In this document: one piece after another, positions 1-7,353 of the stretch
Position numbering within the stretch: position 1 is the first letter of the stretch
Layout: every line of letters starts with the position of its first letter
Assembly: GCA_964475385.1 (NCBI GenBank)
Contig: CAYYWV010000007.1
Location: 1-40,766, forward strand
Length of the DNA: 40,766 bases
Direction: 5' to 3'
From: CAYYWV01 sp964475385
GTDB taxonomy: Bacteria > Pseudomonadota > Alphaproteobacteria > JAAXGF01
The notes under the pieces: generated by a model
Databases searched by the model: none
What the model was told of the DNA's origin: nothing
What the model saw: only the letters and a program-made list of their open reading frames with translations
Program-made: the position numbers and the translations under genes

Positions 1-72
1 GGGTGATAAGCGGCGACCCCGATGACCGCGCCCCTCGCGCCCGCCGCCGAGCCGCTGTCCCGGTCTGGTCCC

Positions 73-207
73 ACCCTCCCCCTGCCCCCTCCCATCGAGG
101 GAGGGGGAATTGCAGAGCGGTCCCGAACCGTCAACCCCTCCCCCTCGACGACGGAACGGCTCTGACGCTCAACCCCTCCCCCTCGACGGGAGAGGGCCGG
201 CCAGGCG
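73..207. repeat. C-rich interspersed repeat patch with hairpin downstream of polA
   Basis: A perfect 9-bp inverted repeat (85-93 with 99-107, five-base loop) made of CCCCCTCCC and its complement is followed by an exact 20-base direct repeat at 131-150 and 169-188. The second direct-repeat copy continues into an imperfect hairpin arm (about 189-207). No credible gene is seen in bases 1-256: the short frames there read through the repeats. The patch lies just past the polA stop on its strand, so the hairpin could end polA transcription, though no T-run follows. Similar CCCTCCCC/GGGAGGGG palindromic units are common as dispersed intergenic repeats in GC-rich alphaproteobacteria; that comparison is from memory. 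Confidence 0.6.
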
Positions 208-256
208 TGGGAGGGGGAGCGGAAGTCCCGCCGATTCAACGCAAAAGCGTCATCCT

Positions 257-3010
257 CTAGTGCGCTTCGTCCCAGGTCTGGCCGAAACCGGTGTCGACGA
301 CCAGCGGCACGCTGAGATCGGCGACCGAGGCCATGACCCGGCGCGCGAGCGCGGCGGTCGCCTCGACCTCGGCGTCGGCGACCTCGAAGATCAGCTCGTC
401 GTGGACCTGAAGCAGCATCCGCGCCGACAACCCCGCTTCGGCCAACGCGCGGGGCATGCGGATCATGGCGCGCTTGATGATGTCGGCGGCCGAGCCCTGC
501 AAAGGCGCATTGATCGCCGCCCGCTCCATGAAGTTGCGGCGCGCGTGGTTGCGGTCGTTGATTCCCGGCATGTGGCAGCGCCGCCCGAACAGGGTGACCA
601 CATAGCCGTGCTCGCGGCAGAACGCCTTGGTCCGCTCCATGTAGTCGCGAATCCCGGGATAGCGTTCGAAATAGGCGTCGATATAGGCCCGCGCCTCCTC
701 TTGCGGAATGCCGAGCTGTTGGGCCAGGCCGAAGGGGCTGATCCCGTAGATGATGCCGAAGTTGATCGCCTTGGCGCGCCGCCTGAGCTCGCCGTCCACC
801 TTGTCGAGCGGCACCCCGAACACCTGGCTCGCGGTCTGGGCGTGAATGTCGAGGCCGTCGCGGAACGCTTGTTTGAGGGGCTCGACGTCGGCGACATGGG
901 CGGCGAGCCGCAGCTCGATCTGCGAGTAGTCGGCCGACAGCAGCTTGTGCCCGTCCTCGGCGACGAAGGCGCGGCGGATCTTGCGCCCCTCGCTGGTGCG
1001 CACCGGAATGTTCTGGAGGTTGGGATCGGTTGAGGCGAGCCGCCCGGTCGAGGCCGCCGCCATCGCGTACGAGGTGTGCACGCGCCCGGTCTCGGGGTTG
1101 ATCTGCTCGATCAGAGCGTCCGCGTAGGTGCTCTTGAGCTTGGCGAGCTGCCGCCAATCGAGCACCCGGGCGGGCAGCTCGTGGCCTTCGGCGGCGAGCT
1201 GCTCGAGCACCCGGGCGTCGGTGGAGTAGGCGCCGGTCTTGCCCTTGCGTCCGCCGGCGAGCCCCATCTCGCCGAACAGCACCTCGGCGAGCTGCTTGGG
1301 CGAGCCGATGGTGAAGGGATGGCCGGCGAGACGGTAGATCTCCTCCTCGAGCGCCGCCATGCGCTCGGCGAAGTCGCGCGAAGCGGCGGCGAGCGCCGCC
1401 CGGTCGACCCGGACGCCGGCGCGCTCCATGGCGACGAGCACCGGGATCAGGGGGCGTTCGATGGTCTCGTAGACCGTGACCAGGCGCTCGGCCAGCAGCC
1501 GGGGTTTGAGCAACCGGTGAAGCTGGAGCGTGATGTCGGCGTCCTCGGCCGCGTACCGGCAGGCGCGATCGAGCGGCACGAGATCGAAGGTCACCTGCTT
1601 CTTGCCGCTGCCCGCGACCGTCTTGTAAGGGATCGGCTCGACGCCGAGATGGAGCTTGGCGAGCTCGTCCATGCCGTGGCCGTGGAGCCCGCCTTCGAGC
1701 ACGTAAGAGACCAGCATGCTGTCGTCGACCGGGGCGAGGGCGACGCCGTAGCGGGCCAGCACCGCGATATCGTACTTGATGTTATGCCCGATCTTGAGCA
1801 CGCCCGGGTCTTCGAGAAGGGGCTTGAGGATTTCGAGCGCGGTCTCGAACGGAATCTGCCGCGGCGCCGCCCCTTCGAGATCGAGCGCGTCTCCGTCCGC
1901 CCGATGCGCCAGCGGAACATAGGCGGCCCGGCCCGGCTCGATTGCGAGCGAGACGCCGACGAGACGCGCCCGCATGGCGTCGAGCGCGGTGGTCTCGGTA
2001 TCGACCGCGACCACCCCCGCCTCCCGCGCCCGCGCCACCCAGTCGCGAAGCGCATCGGCGTCCTGGACGAGGACATAATCGGCGGCCTCCGGCGCCGCCG
2101 GGGCGGCCATCGCGCCGTTGCGGCCGAGCCACTTCTCGGCCCGGGCGACGATGCCGCGGAAGTCCTGGGCGCGAAGGAACCCGAGCAGGGCCTCGGGGTC
2201 GGGCGGGCGGCGGACCAGCGCATCGAGCCCGTCGTCGAGCGGCACGTCGTCGCGCAGCCGCACGAGCTCGCGCGAGAGCCGGGCCTGATCGGCGAACGCG
2301 ATCAAGCGCTCGCGGCGCTTGGGCTGCTTGATCTCGTCGGCGCGGGCGAGAAGGCTGTCGAGATCGCCGAACTCGCGGATCAGCTCGGCCCCGGTCTTGA
2401 CCCCGATGCCGGGCACGCCGGGAACGTTGTCGGTCGAATCGCCGGCGAGCGCCTGGACGTCGACCACCCGCTCGGGTCCGACGCCGAACTTCTCGCGCAC
2501 CTCTTCGACGCCGATCGACTTGTCCTTGAGCCCGTCGTACATGGTGACGCGCTCGCTCACGAGCTGCATCAGATCCTTGTCCGAAGACACGATGGTCACG
2601 TCGGCCCCGGCCTCGCGGGCGAGCCGGGTGTAGGTCGCGATGATGTCGTCGGCCTCGAAGCCTTCGCGCTCGATGCAGGCGAGGTTGAACGCCCGGGTCG
2701 CCTCGCGGATCAGGGGAAACTGGGGGACGAGTTCCTCGGGCGGCTCGGGGCGGTGGGCCTTGTACTCGGGATAGAGATCGTTGCGAAAGCTGCGCCCCGC
2801 GTAATCGAAGATCACAGCGATGCGGTCGGCCGGCATCTCGGTCAACAGCTTCATCAGCATGTTGACGAAGCCGTAGACCGCGTTGACCGGGGTGCCGTCG
2901 CGCCGGGTCATCGGCGGCAACGCGTGGAAGGCCCGGAAGATGAAGCCGGACCCGTCGATCAGGACGACGTGCTCGGGCCGCTCGCGCGCTTCGGACGCAG
3001 GATGGGGCAC
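257..3010 (-). CDS. polA: DNA polymerase I
   Basis: Replicative gap-filling and repair polymerase, 917 residues from a GTG start at 3010. I chose this start because it is the only one after the zinc-finger gene's stop that keeps the conserved N-terminal block LIDGSGFIFRAFHALPPM; the open frame runs further upstream only by overlapping that gene. Order of domains: 5'-nuclease with helix-hairpin-helix LAGDSTDNVPGVPGIG; 3'-5' exonuclease with the ExoI acidic pair D337 and E339 (VDTETT), ExoII GHNIKYD and ExoIII YAAEDAD, so proofreading looks intact; family A polymerase with motif A DYSQIE (D694), motif B RRAKAINFGIIYG and motif C VHDE (D871). The length is usual for a three-domain Pol I. It sits 13 bases behind the zinc-finger gene and is probably co-transcribed with it. 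No clear Shine-Dalgarno precedes the GTG. Confidence 0.97.
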   Translation of the reverse strand: MPHPASEARERPEHVVLIDGSGFIFRAFHALPPMTRRDGTPVNAVYGFVNMLMKLLTEMPADRIAVIFDYAGRSFRNDLYPEYKAHRPEPPEELVPQFPLIREATRAFNLACIEREGFEADDIIATYTRLAREAGADVTIVSSDKDLMQLVSERVTMYDGLKDKSIGVEEVREKFGVGPERVVDVQALAGDSTDNVPGVPGIGVKTGAELIREFGDLDSLLARADEIKQPKRRERLIAFADQARLSRELVRLRDDVPLDDGLDALVRRPPDPEALLGFLRAQDFRGIVARAEKWLGRNGAMAAPAAPEAADYVLVQDADALRDWVARAREAGVVAVDTETTALDAMRARLVGVSLAIEPGRAAYVPLAHRADGDALDLEGAAPRQIPFETALEILKPLLEDPGVLKIGHNIKYDIAVLARYGVALAPVDDSMLVSYVLEGGLHGHGMDELAKLHLGVEPIPYKTVAGSGKKQVTFDLVPLDRACRYAAEDADITLQLHRLLKPRLLAERLVTVYETIERPLIPVLVAMERAGVRVDRAALAAASRDFAERMAALEEEIYRLAGHPFTIGSPKQLAEVLFGEMGLAGGRKGKTGAYSTDARVLEQLAAEGHELPARVLDWRQLAKLKSTYADALIEQINPETGRVHTSYAMAAASTGRLASTDPNLQNIPVRTSEGRKIRRAFVAEDGHKLLSADYSQIELRLAAHVADVEPLKQAFRDGLDIHAQTASQVFGVPLDKVDGELRRRAKAINFGIIYGISPFGLAQQLGIPQEEARAYIDAYFERYPGIRDYMERTKAFCREHGYVVTLFGRRCHMPGINDRNHARRNFMERAAINAPLQGSAADIIKRAMIRMPRALAEAGLSARMLLQVHDELIFEVADAEVEATAALARRVMASVADLSVPLVVDTGFGQTWDEAH

Positions 3011-3023
3011 GGCCCGCGGTCCG

Positions 3024-3227
3024 CTAGCGGCCGTCGCCCGCGCGCGCGTCCGTCTTGAGCACGAAGCGGCGGTCGCAGTAGGGGCACTCGATCCAGCCCC
3101 TCTCGTCGATCTTGAGATAGACGCGAGGATGGCCGAGCGCGCCGTCGCCCCCATCGCAAGAGACGTCGGCGCTGTCGACCTCGACGACCTCGGGCGGGTC
3201 GATGACGGGTGATTGGGCGGTTGTCAT
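3024..3227 (-). CDS. CHCC zinc-finger domain protein (NDUFS6-like)
   Basis: A 67-residue protein whose last half matches the zf-CHCC family: C24, H33, C48 and C51 are spaced as in CDGGDGALGHPRVYL followed by ECPYCDRRFVL. The family includes the 13-kDa NDUFS6 accessory subunit of mitochondrial complex I, which binds zinc near the Fe-S arm. Small alphaproteobacterial homologues are usually annotated only as zinc-finger proteins. I chose the ATG at 3227 because the upstream extension is Arg-rich and non-conserved in character. It is the first gene of a likely two-gene unit with polA, which starts 13 bases after its stop. Whether it works in respiration, as the family suggests, or with DNA polymerase, as the neighbour might suggest, cannot be decided from sequence. 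Confidence 0.9.
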   Translation of the reverse strand: MTTAQSPVIDPPEVVEVDSADVSCDGGDGALGHPRVYLKIDERGWIECPYCDRRFVLKTDARAGDGR

Positions 3228-3285
3228 GGCGGTCTTTCGTGCTCGTCTGTGGGTCCGGCTGGTGCGGGCGCGGCGGCCAAGTCCG

Positions 3286-3313
3286 TTGACCCCGGGGCTC
3301 GGCGGATGATACC
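3286..3313 (+). promoter_or_regulatory. Weak putative promoter for the ABC ATPase gene
   Basis: TTGACC at 3286-3291 is 16 bases from GATACC at 3308-3313, giving a start near 3320 and a leader of about 50 bases. The -35 is good and the -10 poor. It overlaps the opposite-strand -10 element at 3306-3311, so the two divergent promoters could not easily be occupied together. Confidence 0.3.
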
Positions 3314-3333
3314 CATTGCCCCGGCACAATCAA
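3306..3333 (-). promoter_or_regulatory. Putative sigma-70 promoter for the zinc-finger/polA unit
   Basis: On the minus strand TTGATT (3333-3328) is separated by 16 bases from TATCAT (3311-3306). This gives a start near 3299 and a leader of about 70 bases before the ATG at 3227. The -10 matches consensus at 5 of 6 positions. Confidence 0.5.
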
Positions 3334-3370
3334 CCGCCACATCCCGACGCTTTCTTACGGCACCGCGGCC

Positions 3371-4348
3371 ATGGCCCACCACCGCACGGACGGCGGCGCG
3401 CCCGTCAACGCCCTGACCATCCGGGGGCTGCGCAAGACCTATGGGCGCGGCAAGGACGCGGTCGAGGCGCTGCACGGCATCGACCTCGACGTGCCGGCGG
3501 GCGCGTTCTTCGGGCTGCTCGGCCCCAACGGCGCGGGCAAGTCGACGCTCATCAACATCCTCGCGGGCCTCGTGGTCAAGACCGCCGGCAAGGCCGCGAT
3601 CTGGGGCTACGACATCGACGAGAACCCGCGCGCCGCGCGCAGCGCCATCGGCGTGGTGCCGCAAGAGATCAACATCGACCCGTTCTTCACCCCGCGCGAG
3701 CTTCTCGAGCTTCAGGCCGGGCTCTACGGCCTGCGCAAGCGCGAACGCCGCACCGACGAGATTCTCGCCGCGGTCGGGCTGACGGCCAAGGCCGACGCTT
3801 ACGCCCGCGCGCTCTCGGGCGGGATGCGGCGGCGGCTTCTGGTCGCCAAGGCGATGGTGCACGCGCCGCCGGTCCTGGTCCTCGACGAGCCCACGGCGGG
3901 CGTCGACATCGAGCTGCGCGAGCAGTTCTGGCGCTATGTCGGCAAGCTCAACGCCGACGGCACGACGATCCTCTTGACCACGCATTACCTCGAAGAGGCC
4001 CAGCGCTTCTGCGACGCGATCGCGATCATCCACCAAGGCCGGCTGGTCGCCTGCGACAAGACCGACGCCTTGATCCAGAGGCTCGACCGCAAGCGGGTCA
4101 CGGTCACCCTCGCCGAGGACATCGACGCGGTGCCCGCCGAGCTCGCCGGGTTCGAGGCCGAGCTTTTGCCCCTGCGCCGGCTTTCGGTCCAGTACCGCCC
4201 GAGCCGGACCCAGATCGGCGCGATTCTCGCCGCGCTCGACCGGGCGGGGCTTTCGATCGTCGACCTCACCACCGAGGAAAGCGACCTCGAAGATCTGTTC
4301 CTCGCGCTCACCGGCGGCGACGCGCAGGCCCGCGCCGCCAAAGGATAA
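3371..4348 (+). CDS. ABC-2 type transporter ATP-binding protein
   Basis: A cytoplasmic ATPase subunit of 325 residues that would power an ABC-2 type exporter. Seen directly: Walker A GPNGAGKST (51-59), Q-loop VVPQE, signature LSGGM (148-152), Walker B LVLDEP with D172 and E173, and the H-loop histidine H205 in LLTTHYLEEA. The order and the about 100-residue C-terminal extension resemble the YadG/CcmA/NodI branch of drug, polysaccharide or antibiotic exporters. No permease gene is next to it: the next gene lies convergently on the other strand, so the membrane partner must be elsewhere. The substrate cannot be inferred. The ATG at 3371 is the first in-frame start that includes the beta-strand leading into the nucleotide-binding domain; no strong ribosome binding site is visible. 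Confidence 0.93.
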   Translation: MAHHRTDGGAPVNALTIRGLRKTYGRGKDAVEALHGIDLDVPAGAFFGLLGPNGAGKSTLINILAGLVVKTAGKAAIWGYDIDENPRAARSAIGVVPQEINIDPFFTPRELLELQAGLYGLRKRERRTDEILAAVGLTAKADAYARALSGGMRRRLLVAKAMVHAPPVLVLDEPTAGVDIELREQFWRYVGKLNADGTTILLTTHYLEEAQRFCDAIAIIHQGRLVACDKTDALIQRLDRKRVTVTLAEDIDAVPAELAGFEAELLPLRRLSVQYRPSRTQIGAILAALDRAGLSIVDLTTEESDLEDLFLALTGGDAQARAAKG

Positions 4349-4359
4349 GGCGCGGCCGT

Positions 4360-5220
4360 TCAGTCGGCGTCTTCGGCCGAAATCTCGTCGATTGGAACGC
4401 CGGTGATCCGCGAAAGCGCCCAGGCCGCGAACCAGCGCACGTCGTCGGAGCGGTCGCCGAGCGCCCGGCGAAGGGGCGCGACCGCGGCCCGGTCGCCGAG
4501 CCGGCCGAGCGCCCAGGCGGCCTGGCGTCGGACCTCGTCGTCGGGATCCTCGAGCGCGGCGACGAGCGGCGCGACCGCGACCCGGTCGCCGAGATCGCCA
4601 AGCGCCCGCGCCGCCGCCCGGCGCAGCGCCGCATCGTCGTCGGCGTCGAGCGCGGCGATCAACGGCCCCGCCCCGTGGGCCGACCCGATGACCGCGAGAA
4701 GGCGCGGCAGGAATGAGGCGTAAAGCGCGAAAGCGCGCTCGAACGGCGCGTTCTCGGGCCGCTCGTAACCGAGGTTCACACCGAGATCGAAAGGCGGGAA
4801 GACGCGCCCGCCGAAGGGAGTCCGCCACGGCGCAAAGCCCGGCGCGCGATAGACGATCTCGCCCGTAAGCGTCGCGCCGACGTAAAGGCCGCCCGCGCCG
4901 AATCCTGGGTAGCGCCGGGCCCGGGTCTGGCCGCGGGCGCGGATCTCAAGCGTCGCTTCGGCCTCTTCCGGGCGTTCGACCACCGCGATCCCGGCGGCGC
5001 GGAGAAGCCTGGCCGCAAGGCGCGCGAACGGAAGCGCCACGCCGGTAAGCGGCCGGGCCTCAAGCGCGCCCGCAGGCCGATAGCTGTAAGCCTGATCGAC
5101 CGCCACCCGGACCCGTTCGATGCGCGCAAGCCGGGCGCGCAGGCTCTCGTCCACGGACGCGACGGCGGCCGCGGCCAGACTCCCCGCAGCGAGCCCAGCG
5201 ACCACAAGCGCGCGCAGCAT
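4360..5220 (-). CDS. Exported HEAT-repeat protein
   Basis: A 286-residue protein of unknown function. Residues 1-21 form a typical signal peptide (MLRALVVAGLAAGSLAAAAV), so it is probably periplasmic; there is no lipobox cysteine. Residues about 35-180 form a domain I do not recognise, with a glycine-rich segment (YPGFGAGGLYVG) and predicted strands resembling small envelope lipoprotein folds. Residues 186-278 hold three HEAT (PBS-lyase type) repeats of 31-32 residues, each running from PLxxAL through DxxxxVRxxAAxALGxLGD; the second and third are very similar to each other. HEAT arrays usually make protein-protein contacts. The start at 5220 was preferred over one 20 codons upstream because it begins the signal peptide. 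It converges with the ABC ATPase, 11 bases between stops. Confidence 0.85.
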   Translation of the reverse strand: MLRALVVAGLAAGSLAAAAVASVDESLRARLARIERVRVAVDQAYSYRPAGALEARPLTGVALPFARLAARLLRAAGIAVVERPEEAEATLEIRARGQTRARRYPGFGAGGLYVGATLTGEIVYRAPGFAPWRTPFGGRVFPPFDLGVNLGYERPENAPFERAFALYASFLPRLLAVIGSAHGAGPLIAALDADDDAALRRAAARALGDLGDRVAVAPLVAALEDPDDEVRRQAAWALGRLGDRAAVAPLRRALGDRSDDVRWFAAWALSRITGVPIDEISAEDAD

Positions 5221-5349
5221 GGTTCGGTCTCTTGCCTGGCCGTCCTCGCCGACCCTAAGAGCCGCGCCCGGTTTCCGCAAGGCCGCGCAGGCTTGCGTCC
5301 GCGCGCCGATTGTCCGATCCTGGACCCCGATGGATCAGCCGGCCGGCCC

Positions 5350-6351
5350 ATGACGAGCCATACGTTCTTCTGCATCGACGCCCATACCTGCGGCAACCCG
5401 GTCCGGGTGGTCGCGGGCGGCGCGCCGCCGCTCGCGGGCGAGACCGCAAGCGCCCGACGCCAGGATTTCATCGCGCGTTACGACTGGATTCGCACCGGGC
5501 TGATGTTCGAGCCCCGAGGGCACGCCATGATGTCGGGCAGCATCCTTTACCCGCCGACGCGGCCCGACTGCGACCTCGGGCTCGTGTTCATCGAGACCAC
5601 GGGCTCGTTGCCGATGTGCGGGCACGGCGCCATCGGCACCGTGACCGTGGCGATCGAGCGCGGCCTCGCGAACCCCCGCGAGCCCGGGGTTCTGCGCCTC
5701 GACGCCCCGGCCGGCGTGGTCGTCGCCCATTACCGCGCGAACGGCCCCTATGTGGAAGCGGTGCGGATCACCAACGTGCCGTCCTTCCTTTACCGCGAAG
5801 GAATCGTTATCGACTGCCCCGAGCTCGGCCCCTTGACGGTGGACGTCGCCTACGGCGGCAACTTCTACGCCATCGTCGAGGCGCAGGAAACTTACGCCGG
5901 GCTCGATTCGCTTTCGCCCGGCGACATCCTTCGCCTGAGCCCCCATGTCCGCCGCCTGGTCAACGAGACCGGCGCGTTCGTGCATCCCGAAGACCCGACG
6001 ATCAACGGCGTGAGCCACGTGATGTGGACCGGCCCCGCCCATGACCAAGGCGCCGACGCCCGCAACGCGGTGTTCTATGGCGATTCCGCTATCGACCGCT
6101 CGCCCTGCGGGACCGGAACCTCGGCGCGCATGGCCCAGCTCGCGGCCCGCGGCGCGCTCGGCGTCGGCGACAGCTTCGTCCACGAGAGCATCATCGGAAG
6201 CCTGTTCCACGGCCGCATCGAAGGCCGCGCCCGGGTCGGCCCCTTCGACGCCATCGTGCCGAGCATCGAGGGCTGGGCGCGGATCACCGGGCTCAACACG
6301 ATCTTCATCGACGACCGCGACCCCTTCGCCCACGGCTTTCGGCTCGCCTGA
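5350..6351 (+). CDS. 4-hydroxyproline 2-epimerase
   Basis: A 333-residue member of the proline racemase family that interconverts trans-4-hydroxy-L-proline and cis-4-hydroxy-D-proline, the first step of hydroxyproline breakdown. Both catalytic cysteines are present: C90 in PMCGHG and C253 in DRSPCGTGTSA. Having Cys at both sites argues for an epimerase rather than a trans-3-hydroxyproline dehydratase, where one is replaced. The N-terminal block FFCIDAHTCGNPVRVVAGG and the tail TIFIDDRDPFAHGF are characteristic of proteobacterial 4-hydroxyproline epimerases. The ATG at 5350 starts exactly before this block. None of the usual partners (D-hydroxyproline oxidase or dehydrogenase, deaminase, alpha-ketoglutarate semialdehyde dehydrogenase, transporter) lies beside it, so the pathway would have to be completed elsewhere. 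Confidence 0.94.
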   Translation: MTSHTFFCIDAHTCGNPVRVVAGGAPPLAGETASARRQDFIARYDWIRTGLMFEPRGHAMMSGSILYPPTRPDCDLGLVFIETTGSLPMCGHGAIGTVTVAIERGLANPREPGVLRLDAPAGVVVAHYRANGPYVEAVRITNVPSFLYREGIVIDCPELGPLTVDVAYGGNFYAIVEAQETYAGLDSLSPGDILRLSPHVRRLVNETGAFVHPEDPTINGVSHVMWTGPAHDQGADARNAVFYGDSAIDRSPCGTGTSARMAQLAARGALGVGDSFVHESIIGSLFHGRIEGRARVGPFDAIVPSIEGWARITGLNTIFIDDRDPFAHGFRLA

Positions 6352-6379
6352 GCCCGCCCTCGGGCCAAGCGTCCAATCG

Positions 6380-6973
6380 CTATCCCTTGGGCCGAAAGTC
6401 CTGGACCAGCTTCTCGCCGGCTTTGCGGGCCTCAGGGGTGAGATATTCGAGCAGCCGGGCGCGGTTCTCCGCCGCGGTCCGATCGCCCGCCCGGGCCGCG
6501 AGCGTGAGCCAGAGATAAGCCTCGGCGTCGTCGCGCGGGACGTCCTCGCCGGCGGCCAAAAGGTACCCCAGCATCGACTGCGCCGCCACGTGGCCGCGCT
6601 CGGCCGCGAGACGGTAGAAGCGGAGCGCCGCGTTCATATCGACCGGCCCGCCGCGGCCTTCCTGGTAGAGCCGGGCGAGCCGGAAGGCGGCGCGCGCGCT
6701 CCCCTGGCGCGCGGCTTTCTCGTACCACGCCCGCGCCCGGGCCGGATCGGGGTCGGCGCGCACGCCGGTCTCGTACATGTAACCGAGCAGGAACTCGGCG
6801 CGCGGGTTGCCGCGCCGGGCTTCGGCCTCGTACCAGGCCATGGCCTCGCCATAGGTTTGGCGCTCCGCGGCCAGCAAGCCCACCGCCCCAGGCGCGATCG
6901 TCTGCGCAAAGGCGGAGACGAAGGCCGCTGGGAAAACCAAAAGCGCCGCGCCGATCAATACGCGCCCGATCAC
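6380..6973 (-). CDS. Exported Sel1-repeat protein
   Basis: A 197-residue protein with a signal peptide (residues 1-23, ending SAFA) followed by about four Sel1-like tetratricopeptide units: AMAWYEAEARRGNPRAEFLLGYMYETG, ARAWYEKAARQGSARAAFRLARLYQEG, ALRFYRLAAERGHVAAQSMLGYLLAAG and AYLWLTLAARAGDRTAA (given here as separate blocks of each repeat). Sel1 arrays are adaptor solenoids, often periplasmic or outer-membrane-associated in proteobacteria. The last helix (YLTPEARKAGEKLVQDF) is a typical Sel1 cap. No partner is evident: it converges with the epimerase gene across 28 bases containing a short GCCCG/CGGGC hairpin, and its 5' end faces a 380-base non-coding stretch. Confidence 0.87.
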   Translation of the reverse strand: MIGRVLIGAALLVFPAAFVSAFAQTIAPGAVGLLAAERQTYGEAMAWYEAEARRGNPRAEFLLGYMYETGVRADPDPARARAWYEKAARQGSARAAFRLARLYQEGRGGPVDMNAALRFYRLAAERGHVAAQSMLGYLLAAGEDVPRDDAEAYLWLTLAARAGDRTAAENRARLLEYLTPEARKAGEKLVQDFRPKG

Positions 6974-7353
6974 ACCCCGACTCCGCGCGGCACCCTGTCC
7001 CCCAGCCTCATGGCGCTACACTAACCGAGATGCGCGCACGCCGCCAGTCTCGGGCTGGTCGCTCCGGGGCGATTGGTTCTGGACGGCGGGAAGGAACGCG
7101 GTTAGGTTTCGCGCGCGCGATTGCTTCGACACGTTGGAAATCACCGCTCAATTGACGATCTCGCCAAGACTTCCCAACGAACGACATGGCGATGGGTTCG
7201 GGTGTAGTTAGCCAATTCTTAACCCCTCTTTGAAAGGGTGCGGACAGGGCCGACGGCACGGTTGGGCGGCGTCTCCGCCTTTGGCGGCGCGCCGGCCGGG
7301 TGTCGTTACCTGTCGTGAAAAGGGAATAGGGCGGTCGCAGAGGTGGCGCGAGC
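6974..7353. other. Intergenic region upstream of the DUF2336 gene
   Basis: This 380-base gap separates divergent genes (Sel1 protein on minus, DUF2336 protein on plus). I see no coding frame worth calling. It is less GC-rich than its surroundings between about 7120 and 7240 and carries one CtrA-like site (7219-7233). A TTGACG hexamer at 7152-7157 has no good -10 at the right distance. No RNA gene was recognised. Confidence 0.6.
7219..7233 (+). promoter_or_regulatory. CtrA-like binding site
   Basis: TTAA-N7-TTGA, one mismatch from the CtrA consensus TTAA-N7-TTAA, with the fuller half-site TTAACC. TTAA tetramers are rare in this GC-rich window. It lies 120 bases before the DUF2336 start codon. 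Binding is inferred only. Confidence 0.4.

Noticed and set aside
3..260. Short plus-strand frame at the left edge
   Set aside because: It reads through the C-rich repeats, is Pro/Arg-rich, and has no conserved segment.
1076..3058. Open frame of 660 codons on plus opposite polA
   Set aside because: Antisense shadow; polA has all catalytic motifs on the other strand.
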